In this document: one piece after another, positions 48,326 to 56,798 of the stretch
How the letters are laid out: every line of letters starts with the position of its first letter
Position numbering within the stretch: position 1 is the first letter of the stretch
Assembly (NCBI GenBank): GCA_021732005.1
Contig: JAKFVT010000061.1
Coordinates: 62,001-126,000 of the forward strand
Source of the DNA: Mycobacterium sp.
GTDB taxonomy: Bacteria; Actinomycetota; Actinomycetes; Mycobacteriales; Mycobacteriaceae
Direction of reading: 5' to 3'
DNA: 64,000 nt
The notes under the pieces: generated by a model
Told to the model about the DNA's origin: nothing
Database searches by the model: none
The model's input: the letters and a program-made list of their open reading frames with translations, nothing else
Position numbers and translations under genes: made by a program

Positions 48326-49269
48326 CATCCACCGAAGAACGGCAGATGCTGCGCGAGACCGTCGCGGCGCTGACCGACAAGCACGCATCGCCCGCCGCGG
48401 TGCGCGCCGCCATGGAGTCCGATCACGGCTACGACGCGTCGTTGTGGTCCATGCTGTGTGAACAGGTCGGCGTCGCCGCTCTGGTGGTGCCGGAGGAACT
48501 CGGCGGTGCCGGCGGGGAATTGGCCGATGCTGCAGCGGTTCTCGAGGAGCTCGGTCGCGGCCTGGTCCCGACGCCGCTGTTGGGAACGACGCTGGCCGAG
48601 CTGGGTCTGCTCGCCGCGGACGAACCCGACACCGACGCACTCGAGCAGCTCGCCGCGGGTGAGTCCGTCGGCGCCGTGGTGTTCGATCCCGGCTATGTGG
48701 TGAACGGTGACATCGCTGATGTGGTGGTCGGCGTCGACAGCGGTTCACTAACCCGCTGGAGCGAGGTCACCGCTGAAGCGGTGACGACCATGGACCCGAC
48801 CCGCCGGCTGGCGCGCGTGTCCGCCGGATCCACCACGGCGATCGGCACGGATCCCGGCCTGGCCGACACCGCGGCCATCCTGCTCGCAGCAGAGCAGATC
48901 GGCGCGGCCACACGCTGCCTGGAACTCACTGTCGACTACACCAAGGAACGCGTGCAGTTCGGCAGGCCCATCGGCAGCTTCCAGGCGCTCAAACACCGGA
49001 TGGCCGATCTGTACGTCGCGGTGCAGTCAGCCCGTGCCGTCGTCGACGATGCCATTGCCGCACCGTCGCCGACATCGGCAGCACTGGCCCGCCTGGCGGC
49101 CACCGAGGCGTTCACCAAGGTCGCCGGCGAAGCGATCCAACTGCACGGCGGAATCGCGATCACCTGGGAGCACGACATCCAGCTGTACTTCAAGCGCGCG
49201 CACGGCAGCGCCCAGCTGCTCGGTCCGGTGTCGGACCAATTGCGCCAGCTCGAATCACAGGTGTTCTAG
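48322..49269 (+). CDS. fadE33: Acyl-CoA dehydrogenase subunit FadE33
   Basis: 315-residue subunit (Rv3564 type). KERVQFGRPIGSFQALKHRM lies near residue 210 and HGGIAITWEHDIQLYFKRAH near 275, as in the second-subunit class. It likely partners FadE31 or FadE32. The ATG at 48322 overlaps the fadE32 stop. The stop region reads GTGTTCTAG, which resembles a KstR half-site but is coding sequence for Val-Phe-stop. A patatin-like gene follows 10 bp later. Confidence 0.92.
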   Translation: MTSTEERQMLRETVAALTDKHASPAAVRAAMESDHGYDASLWSMLCEQVGVAALVVPEELGGAGGELADAAAVLEELGRGLVPTPLLGTTLAELGLLAADEPDTDALEQLAAGESVGAVVFDPGYVVNGDIADVVVGVDSGSLTRWSEVTAEAVTTMDPTRRLARVSAGSTTAIGTDPGLADTAAILLAAEQIGAATRCLELTVDYTKERVQFGRPIGSFQALKHRMADLYVAVQSARAVVDDAIAAPSPTSAALARLAATEAFTKVAGEAIQLHGGIAITWEHDIQLYFKRAHGSAQLLGPVSDQLRQLESQVF

Positions 49270-49279
49270 CCTAGGCACC

Positions 49280-50161
49280 ATGCCGACTGGTTCCGTCGAG
49301 GATCTTCCCCGACCGATCGGCTATGTCCTGGGCGGCGGCGGCAGCCTTGGCGCTATCCAGGTCGGCATGCTGCAGGCGCTCAGTGAGCGCGATGTCCAGC
49401 CCGACCTGGTGGCAGGTACCTCCGTGGGCTCGATCAATGGGGCGGTGCTGGCGTCTGATCCGAACGGTGCCGCGAATCGGCTCTCCCACGCCTGGGCACG
49501 TATGACACGGGAGAAGGTGTTCCCGGGTGGCCTCATCGCCCAGGCGCTGATGCTGCAGCGAGTCAAGACACACCTGTTTCCCAACACCGGCCTGGCCGAG
49601 ATGATCGCTGAATTCCTTGGTGCCACAGCAGAATTTGCCGACCTCGAGCTTCCGTTCGCAGCCGTCACGATGAATGTCGCGACGGCACAACCGCACGTGC
49701 TGCGTGAGGGTCTACTGCTGCCCGCCCTGTTGGCGAGTGCCGCTATCCCGGGAATCTACCCGCCGGTGGAACACGACGGCCTGCGCCTCTACGACGGCGG
49801 AGTGGTTGCCAACGTACCCATGCGGCAGGCGGTCGCCATGGGAGCACGCTCGCTCATCGTGCTCGACTGCTTCTTCCCCGGCCAGCTGCCTGGGTCGACC
49901 GACACCATCGCCGACATCCTGCTCTACACGGCGTTGGTCACCACGCGCTCGCAGGCGGTGGCGGAGGCTGCCCTCGTTGCCGCGGAGCTGCCCGTGGTGT
50001 ATCTGCCCGGGCCCACGCCCAGGCTCATCTCGCCGCTCGACTTCACGCATACGACCGAGCTGATCGAGGACGCCTACACGTCCTCGCGACTGTTTCTGGA
50101 CAACCTCCAGATCAGCGGGCGCGGGCTGTACGGTCAGCACCCGCCGGAGGCGGTGTTCTAG
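49280..50161 (+). CDS. Patatin-like phospholipase
   Basis: 293-residue patatin-fold hydrolase. The oxyanion-hole stretch is YVLGGGGSLGAIQVGML at residues 15-31, the nucleophile serine is in VAGTSVGSING near residue 45, and the dyad aspartate is in LYDGGVVANVP near 175. It should hydrolyse ester bonds of phospholipids or other lipids; no signal peptide is seen. It sits between fadE33 and aspB, a place where M. tuberculosis has no gene to my memory, and may be co-transcribed with both (10-bp gaps). A role in releasing sterol esters is speculation. Confidence 0.85.
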   Translation: MPTGSVEDLPRPIGYVLGGGGSLGAIQVGMLQALSERDVQPDLVAGTSVGSINGAVLASDPNGAANRLSHAWARMTREKVFPGGLIAQALMLQRVKTHLFPNTGLAEMIAEFLGATAEFADLELPFAAVTMNVATAQPHVLREGLLLPALLASAAIPGIYPPVEHDGLRLYDGGVVANVPMRQAVAMGARSLIVLDCFFPGQLPGSTDTIADILLYTALVTTRSQAVAEAALVAAELPVVYLPGPTPRLISPLDFTHTTELIEDAYTSSRLFLDNLQISGRGLYGQHPPEAVF

Positions 50162-50171
50162 CCTGACTCAG

Positions 50172-51338
50172 GTGAACAACCGCGTTGCCCTGCGAGCCGG
50201 TATCCCACCGTTCTATGTGATGGACGTGTGGCTGGCCGCCGCGGAGCGCCAGCGCACCCATGGTGATCTGGTGAACCTGTCAGCCGGTCAACCCAGCGTC
50301 GGAGCTCCGGAACCGGTGCGCGCGGCCGCGGCGGCCGCTCTGGAGGCCAACCAGCTTGGCTACACCGTCGCCCTGGGCATCCCGGAGCTACGGCAGGCGA
50401 TCGCCGGATCCTATGCGGACCGCTACGGCGTGGACGTCAGCGCCGACGACGTGGTGGTGACCACCGGATCTTCCGGCGGGTTCCTGCTGGCATTCCTGGC
50501 ATGTTTCGACGCCGGCGACCGCGTGGCCATCGCCAGCCCCGGCTACCCCTGCTATCGCAACATCCTGTCCGCTCTGGGATGCGAGGTGGTGGAGATCCCG
50601 TGCGGGCCAGAGACACGATTCCAGCCGACGGTGCAGATGCTGGCCGAACTGGATCCGCCGGTGCAGGGTGTGATCGTCGCCAGCCCGGCCAACCCGACCG
50701 GCACAGTGATCCCGCCCGATGAGCTCGCGGCGATCGCCACCTGGTGCGACCAGACCGGGGCCCGGCTGATCAGCGACGAGGTGTACCACGGGCTGCTCTA
50801 CCCCGGCGCACCGGAGACGTCGTGCGCCTGGCAGACGTCACGCAATGCCGTTGTGGCGAACAGCTTTTCAAAGTATTTCGCGATGACGGGCTGGCGGCTG
50901 GGCTGGCTGCTGGTACCGCAGGAGCTGCGTCGCGCGGTGGATTGCCTCACCGGGAACTTCACCATCTGCCCGCCGGTGCTCCCGCAGTACGCGGCGGTGG
51001 CGGCCTTCACGCCGGAGGCCATCACCGAAGCGGAAGGCCATCTGCACCACTATGCCGCCAACCGGGAGAAGCTGCTGACGGGCCTGCGCGACATCGGCCT
51101 GACCCGGCTGGCGCCCACCGACGGGGCGTTCTACGTCTATGCCGATGTCTCGAACTACACCTCGGACTCGTTGCGGTTCTGCGAAAAGCTCTTGGCTGAC
51201 ACCGGATTGGCGATCGCCCCGGGGGTCGACTTCGACACCGTGCGTGGCGGGTCGTTCGTACGGTTGTCGTTCGCCGGGCCGTCGAGCGACATCGACGAGG
51301 CGCTGCGCCGGCTGGGACCGTGGCTCAGGAGCCGATAA
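50172..51338 (+). CDS. aspB: PLP-dependent aminotransferase AspB
   Basis: 388-residue fold type I aminotransferase matching AspB (Rv3565). The PLP lysine is in NSFSKYFAMTGWRLGW near residue 238, the pyridoxal contacts are in VVASPANPTGTVIPPDE-type loop near 180, and the substrate arginine near the C-terminus is in GSFVRLSF. The donor/acceptor pair cannot be told from sequence. The GTG start (50172) follows the patatin stop by 10 bp. In M. tuberculosis it ends the fadD3 operon; the next genes here differ from Rv3566c (nat). Confidence 0.9.
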   Translation: MNNRVALRAGIPPFYVMDVWLAAAERQRTHGDLVNLSAGQPSVGAPEPVRAAAAAALEANQLGYTVALGIPELRQAIAGSYADRYGVDVSADDVVVTTGSSGGFLLAFLACFDAGDRVAIASPGYPCYRNILSALGCEVVEIPCGPETRFQPTVQMLAELDPPVQGVIVASPANPTGTVIPPDELAAIATWCDQTGARLISDEVYHGLLYPGAPETSCAWQTSRNAVVANSFSKYFAMTGWRLGWLLVPQELRRAVDCLTGNFTICPPVLPQYAAVAAFTPEAITEAEGHLHHYAANREKLLTGLRDIGLTRLAPTDGAFYVYADVSNYTSDSLRFCEKLLADTGLAIAPGVDFDTVRGGSFVRLSFAGPSSDIDEALRRLGPWLRSR

Positions 51339-51339
51339 C

Positions 51340-52086
51340 TCAGCGGGCGCTCCAGCCGCCGTCCATCGTGTAGGACGCGCCGGTCACCATCGCCGCGGCG
51401 GGCGATGCCAGCCAGCCCACCAGATCGGCAACCTCTTCGGGTTCGACCAGCCGCTTGATCGCGCTCTCACTGAGCAGGATCGTCTCCAGCACTTCCTGCT
51501 CGTCGATGCCGTGGGTGCGGGCCTGGTCGGCAATCTGCTTGGTCACCAACGGAGTTCGCACATACCCCGGGTTGACGCAGTTGCTGGTCACGCCGTGCGG
51601 ACCGCCTTCCAGTGCGGTCACCTTGGACAGTCCCTCCAGCGCGTGTTTGGCCGTCACGTAGGCGACCTTGAACTCCGAGGCGCGCAACCCGTGGATGGAG
51701 GAGATGTTGATGATCCGGCCAAACCCGCGCTCGTACATCCCCGGCAACACGGCACGCACCAACAGAAACGGCGCCTCCACCATCAGTGCGAGCAGCGTCC
51801 GGAATTTGTCCGGCGGATAGTCGACGATCGCATCGATGACCTGCATGCCCGCGTTGTTGACCAGGATGTCGAAGTCCAGGTGCAGCTCCTCCAACGCTGT
51901 GACGTCGAGAAGGTCTACCTCCCAGGCCTTTCCGCCGATCTCGTTGGCCAGTGCGGCGGCCCCGGCACCGTCGATGTCGGCGACGGTGACTTTCGCGCCG
52001 CGGGCGGCCAGCTCACGTGCGCACGCCGCACCGATGCCACTGGCCGCCCCGGTCACCAGAGCAGAACGTCCCTCGGTTGCCCTCAC
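51340..52086 (-). CDS. 3-hydroxybutyrate dehydrogenase-like SDR
   Basis: 248-residue SDR with ALVTGAASGIGAACAREL at residues 9-26, DILVNNAGMQ, and YVTAK with serine in NISSIHGLRASEFK. The pattern NCVNPGYVRTPLV and QVLE-type insertion resemble bacterial D-3-hydroxybutyrate dehydrogenases, which oxidise 3-hydroxybutyrate to acetoacetate with NAD+. It overlaps the MHS transporter gene by 4 nt, suggesting uptake and oxidation of the same acid. The start GTG is at 52086. It lies where nat is found in M. tuberculosis. Confidence 0.8.
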   Translation of the reverse strand: MRATEGRSALVTGAASGIGAACARELAARGAKVTVADIDGAGAAALANEIGGKAWEVDLLDVTALEELHLDFDILVNNAGMQVIDAIVDYPPDKFRTLLALMVEAPFLLVRAVLPGMYERGFGRIINISSIHGLRASEFKVAYVTAKHALEGLSKVTALEGGPHGVTSNCVNPGYVRTPLVTKQIADQARTHGIDEQEVLETILLSESAIKRLVEPEEVADLVGWLASPAAAMVTGASYTMDGGWSAR

Positions 52087-53438
52087 GTCAGCGCCGCCGC
52101 GGATGCCGGCCGGCTATCGCGCTGGGCGTCGGCGGTGTCGACATCGGCCAGGTCGATACCCTTGGTCTCTCGGGTGAACGCCAGCGCGACCAGGGTTATC
52201 ACCGCGGCGGCGGCCAGATAGATCGCGATCGGCACCGCCGACTTGTAGGTCTCCAACAACTTGACCGCGATGATCGGCGCCAGCGACCCCGCGAAGATGG
52301 CGGTGACCTGATAGCCAAGGGACACACCAGAATACCGCATCCGGGTCGGGAACATCTCGGCCATCAGTGCCGGCTGAGGTGCATACATCAGCGCATGGAT
52401 GACCAAACCGAGGATGATCGAGCTCATGATCAGCAGGTAGTGCCCGCTGTTCATCATCGGGAAGGCGAAGAAGCCCCACGCGCCGGCACCGAGCGCACCG
52501 ATCAGATAGACGGGTTTGCGCCCGAGGCGGTCCGACAACCTGCCGGCGTATGGGATCACCACGAAATGGACGGCGTGCGCGGCCAACAGCCACCACAGAA
52601 TGTCGCTCGTGTCGGCGTGCACCTGCACCTTGAGATAGGTGATCGAGAAGGTGACCACCAGGTAGTACATGATGTTCTCCGCGACCCGGAGCCCCATCGC
52701 GGTGAAAACCCCACGCGGGTAACGCTTGACGACCTCGACGACGCCGTACGAGCTCGCCTTGATCTGTTCTGCTTCCTGCTGGGCCGCCACGAAGATCGGG
52801 GCGTCGGTGACCTTGGTCCGGATGTAGTAGCCGATCAGCACCACCACCGCCGACAGCCAGAATCCGACCCGCCATCCCCAGGACAGGAACGCGGTTTCGG
52901 ACAGCGTGGTGGTCAACGTCAGCAGCACCACCGTGGCGAGGATATTGCCCACCGGGACACCGGCTTGCGGCCAGCTGGCCCAGAATCCGCGCTCCCGACT
53001 CGGACTGTGTTCGGCGACCAGCAGCACTGCGCCGCCCCACTCCCCGCCCACGGCGAAGCCCTGAAGGAAGCGCAGCACCACCAGAAGCGCAGGCGCCCAA
53101 TAGCCGATCTGCCCGAAGGTCGGCAGGCAGCCCATCAAGAATGTCGACGCACCGACGAGCACCAGGCTGAACTGCAGGAGTTTCTTGCGGCCGTGCTTGT
53201 CACCGAAATGGCCGAACACGATTCCACCGAGCGGTCGCGCGGCGAAGCCGACGGCATAGGTGATGAACGCTGCGAGGATCGCATCGAGGTCGCTGGTCCC
53301 CTTGGCGAAGAAGATCTTGTTGAAGACCAGGGTGGCCGCCGTGCCGTAGAGGAAGAACTCGTACCACTCGACGACGGTGCCCGCCATCGAGGCGGCGACC
53401 ACCTTGCGAAGGCCGCTCGTCACATTGGTCGCGCTCAT
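52083..53438 (-). CDS. MFS metabolite:H+ symporter (MHS family)
   Basis: 451-residue, twelve-helix major facilitator. The motif-A loop GHFGDKHGRKKLLQFSLVLVG lies near residue 75 (split as GHFGDKHGRKK and LLQFSLVLVG). The family hallmark GTVVEWYEFFLYGTAA is at the N-terminus and FAVGGEWGGAVLLV near 125, as in ShiA/ProP-type MHS symporters. Substrates in this family are small carboxylates or betaines. It precedes a 3-hydroxybutyrate dehydrogenase-like gene in the operon and is divergent from a LysR regulator, so it probably imports a carboxylate. The ATG at 53438 follows GAGGGAC. Confidence 0.87.
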   Translation of the reverse strand: MSATNVTSGLRKVVAASMAGTVVEWYEFFLYGTAATLVFNKIFFAKGTSDLDAILAAFITYAVGFAARPLGGIVFGHFGDKHGRKKLLQFSLVLVGASTFLMGCLPTFGQIGYWAPALLVVLRFLQGFAVGGEWGGAVLLVAEHSPSRERGFWASWPQAGVPVGNILATVVLLTLTTTLSETAFLSWGWRVGFWLSAVVVLIGYYIRTKVTDAPIFVAAQQEAEQIKASSYGVVEVVKRYPRGVFTAMGLRVAENIMYYLVVTFSITYLKVQVHADTSDILWWLLAAHAVHFVVIPYAGRLSDRLGRKPVYLIGALGAGAWGFFAFPMMNSGHYLLIMSSIILGLVIHALMYAPQPALMAEMFPTRMRYSGVSLGYQVTAIFAGSLAPIIAVKLLETYKSAVPIAIYLAAAAVITLVALAFTRETKGIDLADVDTADAQRDSRPASAAALT

Positions 53439-53530
53439 CTGTCCCTCCTCGGTAACTCAATGCCCCCATGTGACGGCAGCCACACGTGGATGAGTATTCG
53501 CGCACGCCATATCGCGCTCAATGCCAAAAT

Positions 53531-53557
53531 ATGCAGGAGCGGTCTGCGATTATGCAG
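53531..53557. promoter_or_regulatory. Direct repeats upstream of lysR-type gene
   Basis: ATGCAG occurs at 53531-53536 and 53552-53557, 21 bp (about two helical turns) apart, in the 121-bp region between the MHS transporter and LysR genes. The second copy is 2 bp before the LysR ATG. A LysR binding site is plausible. Confidence 0.4.
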
Positions 53558-53559
53558 AT

Positions 53560-54480
53560 ATGCCCGATTCGTCCGCGCCGAGGCCGAGCGCCGACGATCT
53601 GCTCATTCTGTTGGCCGTCGGTCGGTCCGGGCGGTTCGTGACGGCCGCCGAAGAACTGGGCCTCAACCACACCACGATCTCGCGGCGGATGACCGCCCTG
53701 GAGCAGACCTTGGGCGGACGGGTGCTGGGGCGAGGCACCGGTGGATGGGAGTTGACCGACCTGGGCCGCGAAGCTCTGGTCGCAGCCGAGACCATCGAGT
53801 CGGCGGTACGGGCACTGGCAACGGGCCCCGACGGATCCCGCTCACTGGAAGGGGTGGTTCGGCTGTCGGCGACAGACGGGTTCAGCGCCTACATCGCCGC
53901 CCCGGCCGCGGCCCGGATGCAGCGCCGGCACCCCCGCGTCACCGTCGAGATCGTCACCGCGACGCGGCGCGCGTCGCAACAGCGGTCCGGCCTCGACATC
54001 GAGGTGGTGGTCGGCGAGCCGCGGGTGCGCCGCGCCGTCGCCACGCGACTCGGCGACTACCGGCTCGGGCTCTACGGATCACCCGACTATCTGTCCCAGC
54101 ACGGCTCCCCCGCCACCGTCGCCGAGCTGGCGCGCCACCGGCTGGTGTATTTCATCGATTCCATGCTGCAGGTCGACGATCTGGACCTGGCGTCGAGTTT
54201 CGTTCCGGCGATGCAGGAATCGGTGACGTCGACCAACGTCTTCGTCCACGTCGAGGCGACCCGGGCGGCCGCCGGCCTGGGACTGCTGCCCTGCTTCATG
54301 GCCGAACGCCACGGCGACCTGGTTCGGGTTTTGCCCGATGAGGTGGCCGTCGACCTGAGCTACTGGCTGGTGGCGCGGGAGGAGACCTTGCGCAGGCCGG
54401 AGGTTGGGGCGCTGGTCGAGGTGATCACGGGTCGCATGCGCGAGATGGCCGGCGCACTGACCGGAACCGACGCGCGCTGA
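53560..54480 (+). CDS. LysR-family transcriptional regulator
   Basis: 306-residue LysR regulator. The winged HTH is at residues 10-70 (LLAVGRSGRFVTAAEELGLN then HTTISRRMTALEQ), followed by the periplasmic-binding-like effector domain. It is divergent from the MHS transporter/3-hydroxybutyrate dehydrogenase operon, and by analogy probably activates it in the presence of the transported acid. The start ATG (53560) is chosen over an ATG at 53521, which would add 13 residues of repeat-like sequence. It is followed by an alpha/beta hydrolase gene after 14 bp. Confidence 0.87.
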   Translation: MPDSSAPRPSADDLLILLAVGRSGRFVTAAEELGLNHTTISRRMTALEQTLGGRVLGRGTGGWELTDLGREALVAAETIESAVRALATGPDGSRSLEGVVRLSATDGFSAYIAAPAAARMQRRHPRVTVEIVTATRRASQQRSGLDIEVVVGEPRVRRAVATRLGDYRLGLYGSPDYLSQHGSPATVAELARHRLVYFIDSMLQVDDLDLASSFVPAMQESVTSTNVFVHVEATRAAAGLGLLPCFMAERHGDLVRVLPDEVAVDLSYWLVAREETLRRPEVGALVEVITGRMREMAGALTGTDAR

Positions 54481-54494
54481 GCGTAAATATTGCG

Positions 54495-55289
54495 ATGGTC
54501 CGCCGCAGCTGGTGGGCTCAGGCCATGCCCTTCATCCACCATGACCGCGGCCGTGCCTACTACCGGCACTGGGCCGCCGACCATCCGCACGCGGCGGTCA
54601 TCTTCCTGCACGGGTTCGGCGAGCACACCGGCGTCTACCACCGCCTGGGCTTCGCCCTCAACGAATCCGGCATCGACTTGTGGGCCGTCGATCAATTCGG
54701 CCACGGGCTCTCACCGGGCGAGCGCGGCGACTTCGGGTCGATCGAGGACAGCTCGGCGCTGGCCGATTCGCTCACCGAACTGGCCCGGCAGCAGACGCCG
54801 GGGATCCCCCTGATCGCCCAGGGCCATTCGTTCGGCTCGGTGGTCACGCTGTTCCGACTTCTGAAGGATCCGAAACAACATGCGGCGGCGGTGATTTCGG
54901 GGTCTCCCCTGGTTCCGGTCCCCGAGCTGCTCGGCGGCGATGCGGTCGAGCTCGACCCGGGCTGGCTGTCTGGCGACCCGTTCTACCTGGACTCGCTGGA
55001 GAACGATCCGTTGGCGTTCGTCGACGCCGACGGCGGCACCCTGGCACGCGAACTAGACCGGGCCTGGGACCATTTCGGCGCCGAGCTGCCCAAGCTGGCC
55101 GTCCCGACGCTGGCCATCCACGGCGAACTCGATCCGATCGCCCCGGTGAGCGCACTGCGCGCCTACGCCGAGCAGATCGAACACTTGAGGCTGCACGAGT
55201 TCCCGGGTGCGCATCACGACATCCTGAACGAAACGGTTCACCGGGAGGTGGCGGCGACGATCGTCGACTTCATCGACGAACAGCGCTAA
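54495..55289 (+). CDS. Alpha/beta hydrolase, monoacylglycerol-lipase type
   Basis: 264-residue serine hydrolase with the monoacylglycerol lipase pattern. The oxyanion loop is FLHGFGEHTGVYHR near residue 35, the nucleophile serine is in GHSFGS near 115, the Asp is in HGELDPIAP and the His in GAHHDILNE. Substrates are likely monoacylglycerols or similar esters. It lacks the HsaD features (HGGGPGA and GNSLGGG), so it is not an HsaD orthologue. The stop overlaps the convergent hsaB stop by 4 nt. ATG at 54495 or 54525; TAAATA at 54484-54489 would allow a leaderless start at 54495. Confidence 0.8.
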   Translation: MVRRSWWAQAMPFIHHDRGRAYYRHWAADHPHAAVIFLHGFGEHTGVYHRLGFALNESGIDLWAVDQFGHGLSPGERGDFGSIEDSSALADSLTELARQQTPGIPLIAQGHSFGSVVTLFRLLKDPKQHAAAVISGSPLVPVPELLGGDAVELDPGWLSGDPFYLDSLENDPLAFVDADGGTLARELDRAWDHFGAELPKLAVPTLAIHGELDPIAPVSALRAYAEQIEHLRLHEFPGAHHDILNETVHREVAATIVDFIDEQR

Positions 55290-55852
55290 AGCCAGGTGTC
55301 CGTCGTCGTGGTGGTGAGGAACGCGTCGAGGTCGTCGCGCCACTGCGCCGGGCTGTTCTTGTCCGGCTCGATGCCGGTGTACTCGCCGCGGTAGAACAGC
55401 AGCGGTCGCGGCTTCTTCTTCGGCACTTCGGACAGCGAGTGCACGGCACCGAACACCACGAAGTGGTCGCCGCCGTCGTGCACCGAATGCACGGTGCAGT
55501 CGATGTGGGCCAGCGTCCCGTCAATCACCGGTGAGCCGAGCTGGCTTGGACTCCAGTCGATCCCGCCGAACTTGTCCGGTTCCCTCGACCCGAACCGGGC
55601 CGACACGTCCTTCTGGTTCTCGTGCAGGACGTTGACGCAGAACTTGCCACTGGCCTCGATGGCCGCCCAGGACCGGGACAGCTTGGTCGGGCAGAACAGC
55701 ACCAGCGGCGGTTCGAGCGACAGCGCCGCGAACGACTGGCAGGCGAAGCCGACCGGAGTGTCCTCATGCACGGTCGTGATGATCGTGATGCCGGTACAGA
55801 ACTGCCCGAGCACATGGCGGAACGTGCGGGGGTCGATCTCCGGGGACGCCAT
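55286..55852 (-). CDS. hsaB: Flavin reductase component HsaB
   Basis: 188-residue flavin reductase that supplies reduced FMN to HsaA for hydroxylation of the 3-HSA phenol. It matches HsaB (Rv3567c): TGITIITTVHEDTPVGFACQ near residue 20, SFAALSLEPPLVLFCP near 39, and the C-terminal LLFYRGEYTGIE. It lies 3 bp after hsaC, as the last gene of hsaA-hsaC-hsaB. The stop overlaps the convergent hydrolase gene. Confidence 0.95.
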   Translation of the reverse strand: MASPEIDPRTFRHVLGQFCTGITIITTVHEDTPVGFACQSFAALSLEPPLVLFCPTKLSRSWAAIEASGKFCVNVLHENQKDVSARFGSREPDKFGGIDWSPSQLGSPVIDGTLAHIDCTVHSVHDGGDHFVVFGAVHSLSEVPKKKPRPLLFYRGEYTGIEPDKNSPAQWRDDLDAFLTTTTTDTWL

Positions 55853-55855
55853 CGG

Positions 55856-56755
55856 CTACTTGAACCCGACGGAGAAGTCGTGGCCCCACAGGCTGACCGC
55901 GGTGCTCTCCCGGGCGATCCAGTCGTGATCGTCGACTTCGAGCCCCTCACAACCGAATTCGACGTCGAACCCACCGGGGGTCTTCACGTAGAAGGACAGC
56001 ATCTTGTCGTTGGTGTGCCTGCCGAGCGTGGCCGACATCTTCACCTTGCGGCGCAACGCACGATCCAGGCACAGGCCGACGTCGTCGGAGTTCTCCACCT
56101 CGACCATCAGGTGCACGATGCCGGTCGGGTTGGGCATCGGCATGAAGGCCAGCGCATGGTGGCGGGGGTTGCAGCCGTAGAACCGCAGCCAGACCGGGTC
56201 CCCGTCAGCGGGGCGACCGGCGATCTGCGGGGGCAGGCTCATCGAATCCCGCAGTTTGAAGCCGAGCACGTCCTGATAGAACGCCTGCGCCGCGGCATCG
56301 TCGTCACAGGTCAGCACAACATGGCCGAGACCCTGCTCGGCGGTGACGAACTTGTGGCCGTACGGGCTGACGAACCGGCGACCGAGGTAATGCGCACCGT
56401 GGAACGCCTCCAGGGTGTTGCCCGCGGGATCGGAGAACCGGATCAGTCCCTCGACACGCCGCTCGGACTTCTCCTCGCGGGTGCCTTCGGCGAACTCGAC
56501 GCCCGCCTTGGCCAGGGTCTCGCGCAGATTCTGCAGCGCGGGCGCATCGGCGACCTCCCAGCCGGATACCAGCAGCCGGTCCCGCTCGCCGGGCACGATC
56601 ACCAGCCGGGCGGCGAACTCGTCCATGCGGAGGTAGAGCGCGTCGGGGATGGCCCCGTCGCCTTCCACCATGCCGAGCACCTTGGTTCCGAAATCCCGCC
56701 AGGCCGCCACGTCGGTGGCCTCAATCCGCATATAGCCGAGGGCTTTCAGCGTCAT
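55856..56755 (-). CDS. hsaC: Extradiol dioxygenase HsaC
   Basis: 299-residue type I extradiol ring-cleavage dioxygenase that opens the catechol ring A of 3,4-DHSA by meta cleavage. The two-His/one-Glu iron site is visible at H145 (QGLGHVV), H215 (TGIVHLMVEV) and E266 (GGFDVEFG), the same numbers as in M. tuberculosis HsaC (Rv3568c). The ATG is preceded by GGAGGTGG. Only 43 bp separate it from hsaA, where hsaD normally lies. The 4,9-DSHA product therefore needs a hydrolase encoded elsewhere. Confidence 0.97.
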   Translation of the reverse strand: MTLKALGYMRIEATDVAAWRDFGTKVLGMVEGDGAIPDALYLRMDEFAARLVIVPGERDRLLVSGWEVADAPALQNLRETLAKAGVEFAEGTREEKSERRVEGLIRFSDPAGNTLEAFHGAHYLGRRFVSPYGHKFVTAEQGLGHVVLTCDDDAAAQAFYQDVLGFKLRDSMSLPPQIAGRPADGDPVWLRFYGCNPRHHALAFMPMPNPTGIVHLMVEVENSDDVGLCLDRALRRKVKMSATLGRHTNDKMLSFYVKTPGGFDVEFGCEGLEVDDHDWIARESTAVSLWGHDFSVGFK

Positions 56756-56798
56756 ACTCCACCTCCGAGATAGTCGATCGTCAGGGTTGTTGAACCGG

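Noticed and set aside
49261..49269. GTGTTCTAG at the end of fadE33 (and again at the end of the patatin gene near 50153), like a KstR half-site
   Set aside because: It encodes Val-Phe-stop in both genes and the AAC half-site is absent.
52017..54341. 774-residue plus-strand frame over the MHS transporter and LysR
   Set aside because: It spans two well-supported genes and a promoter, with no family motif.
54525..55289. Alpha/beta hydrolase as an HsaD orthologue
   Set aside because: Oxyanion and nucleophile motifs are those of monoacylglycerol lipases, not of C-C bond hydrolases.
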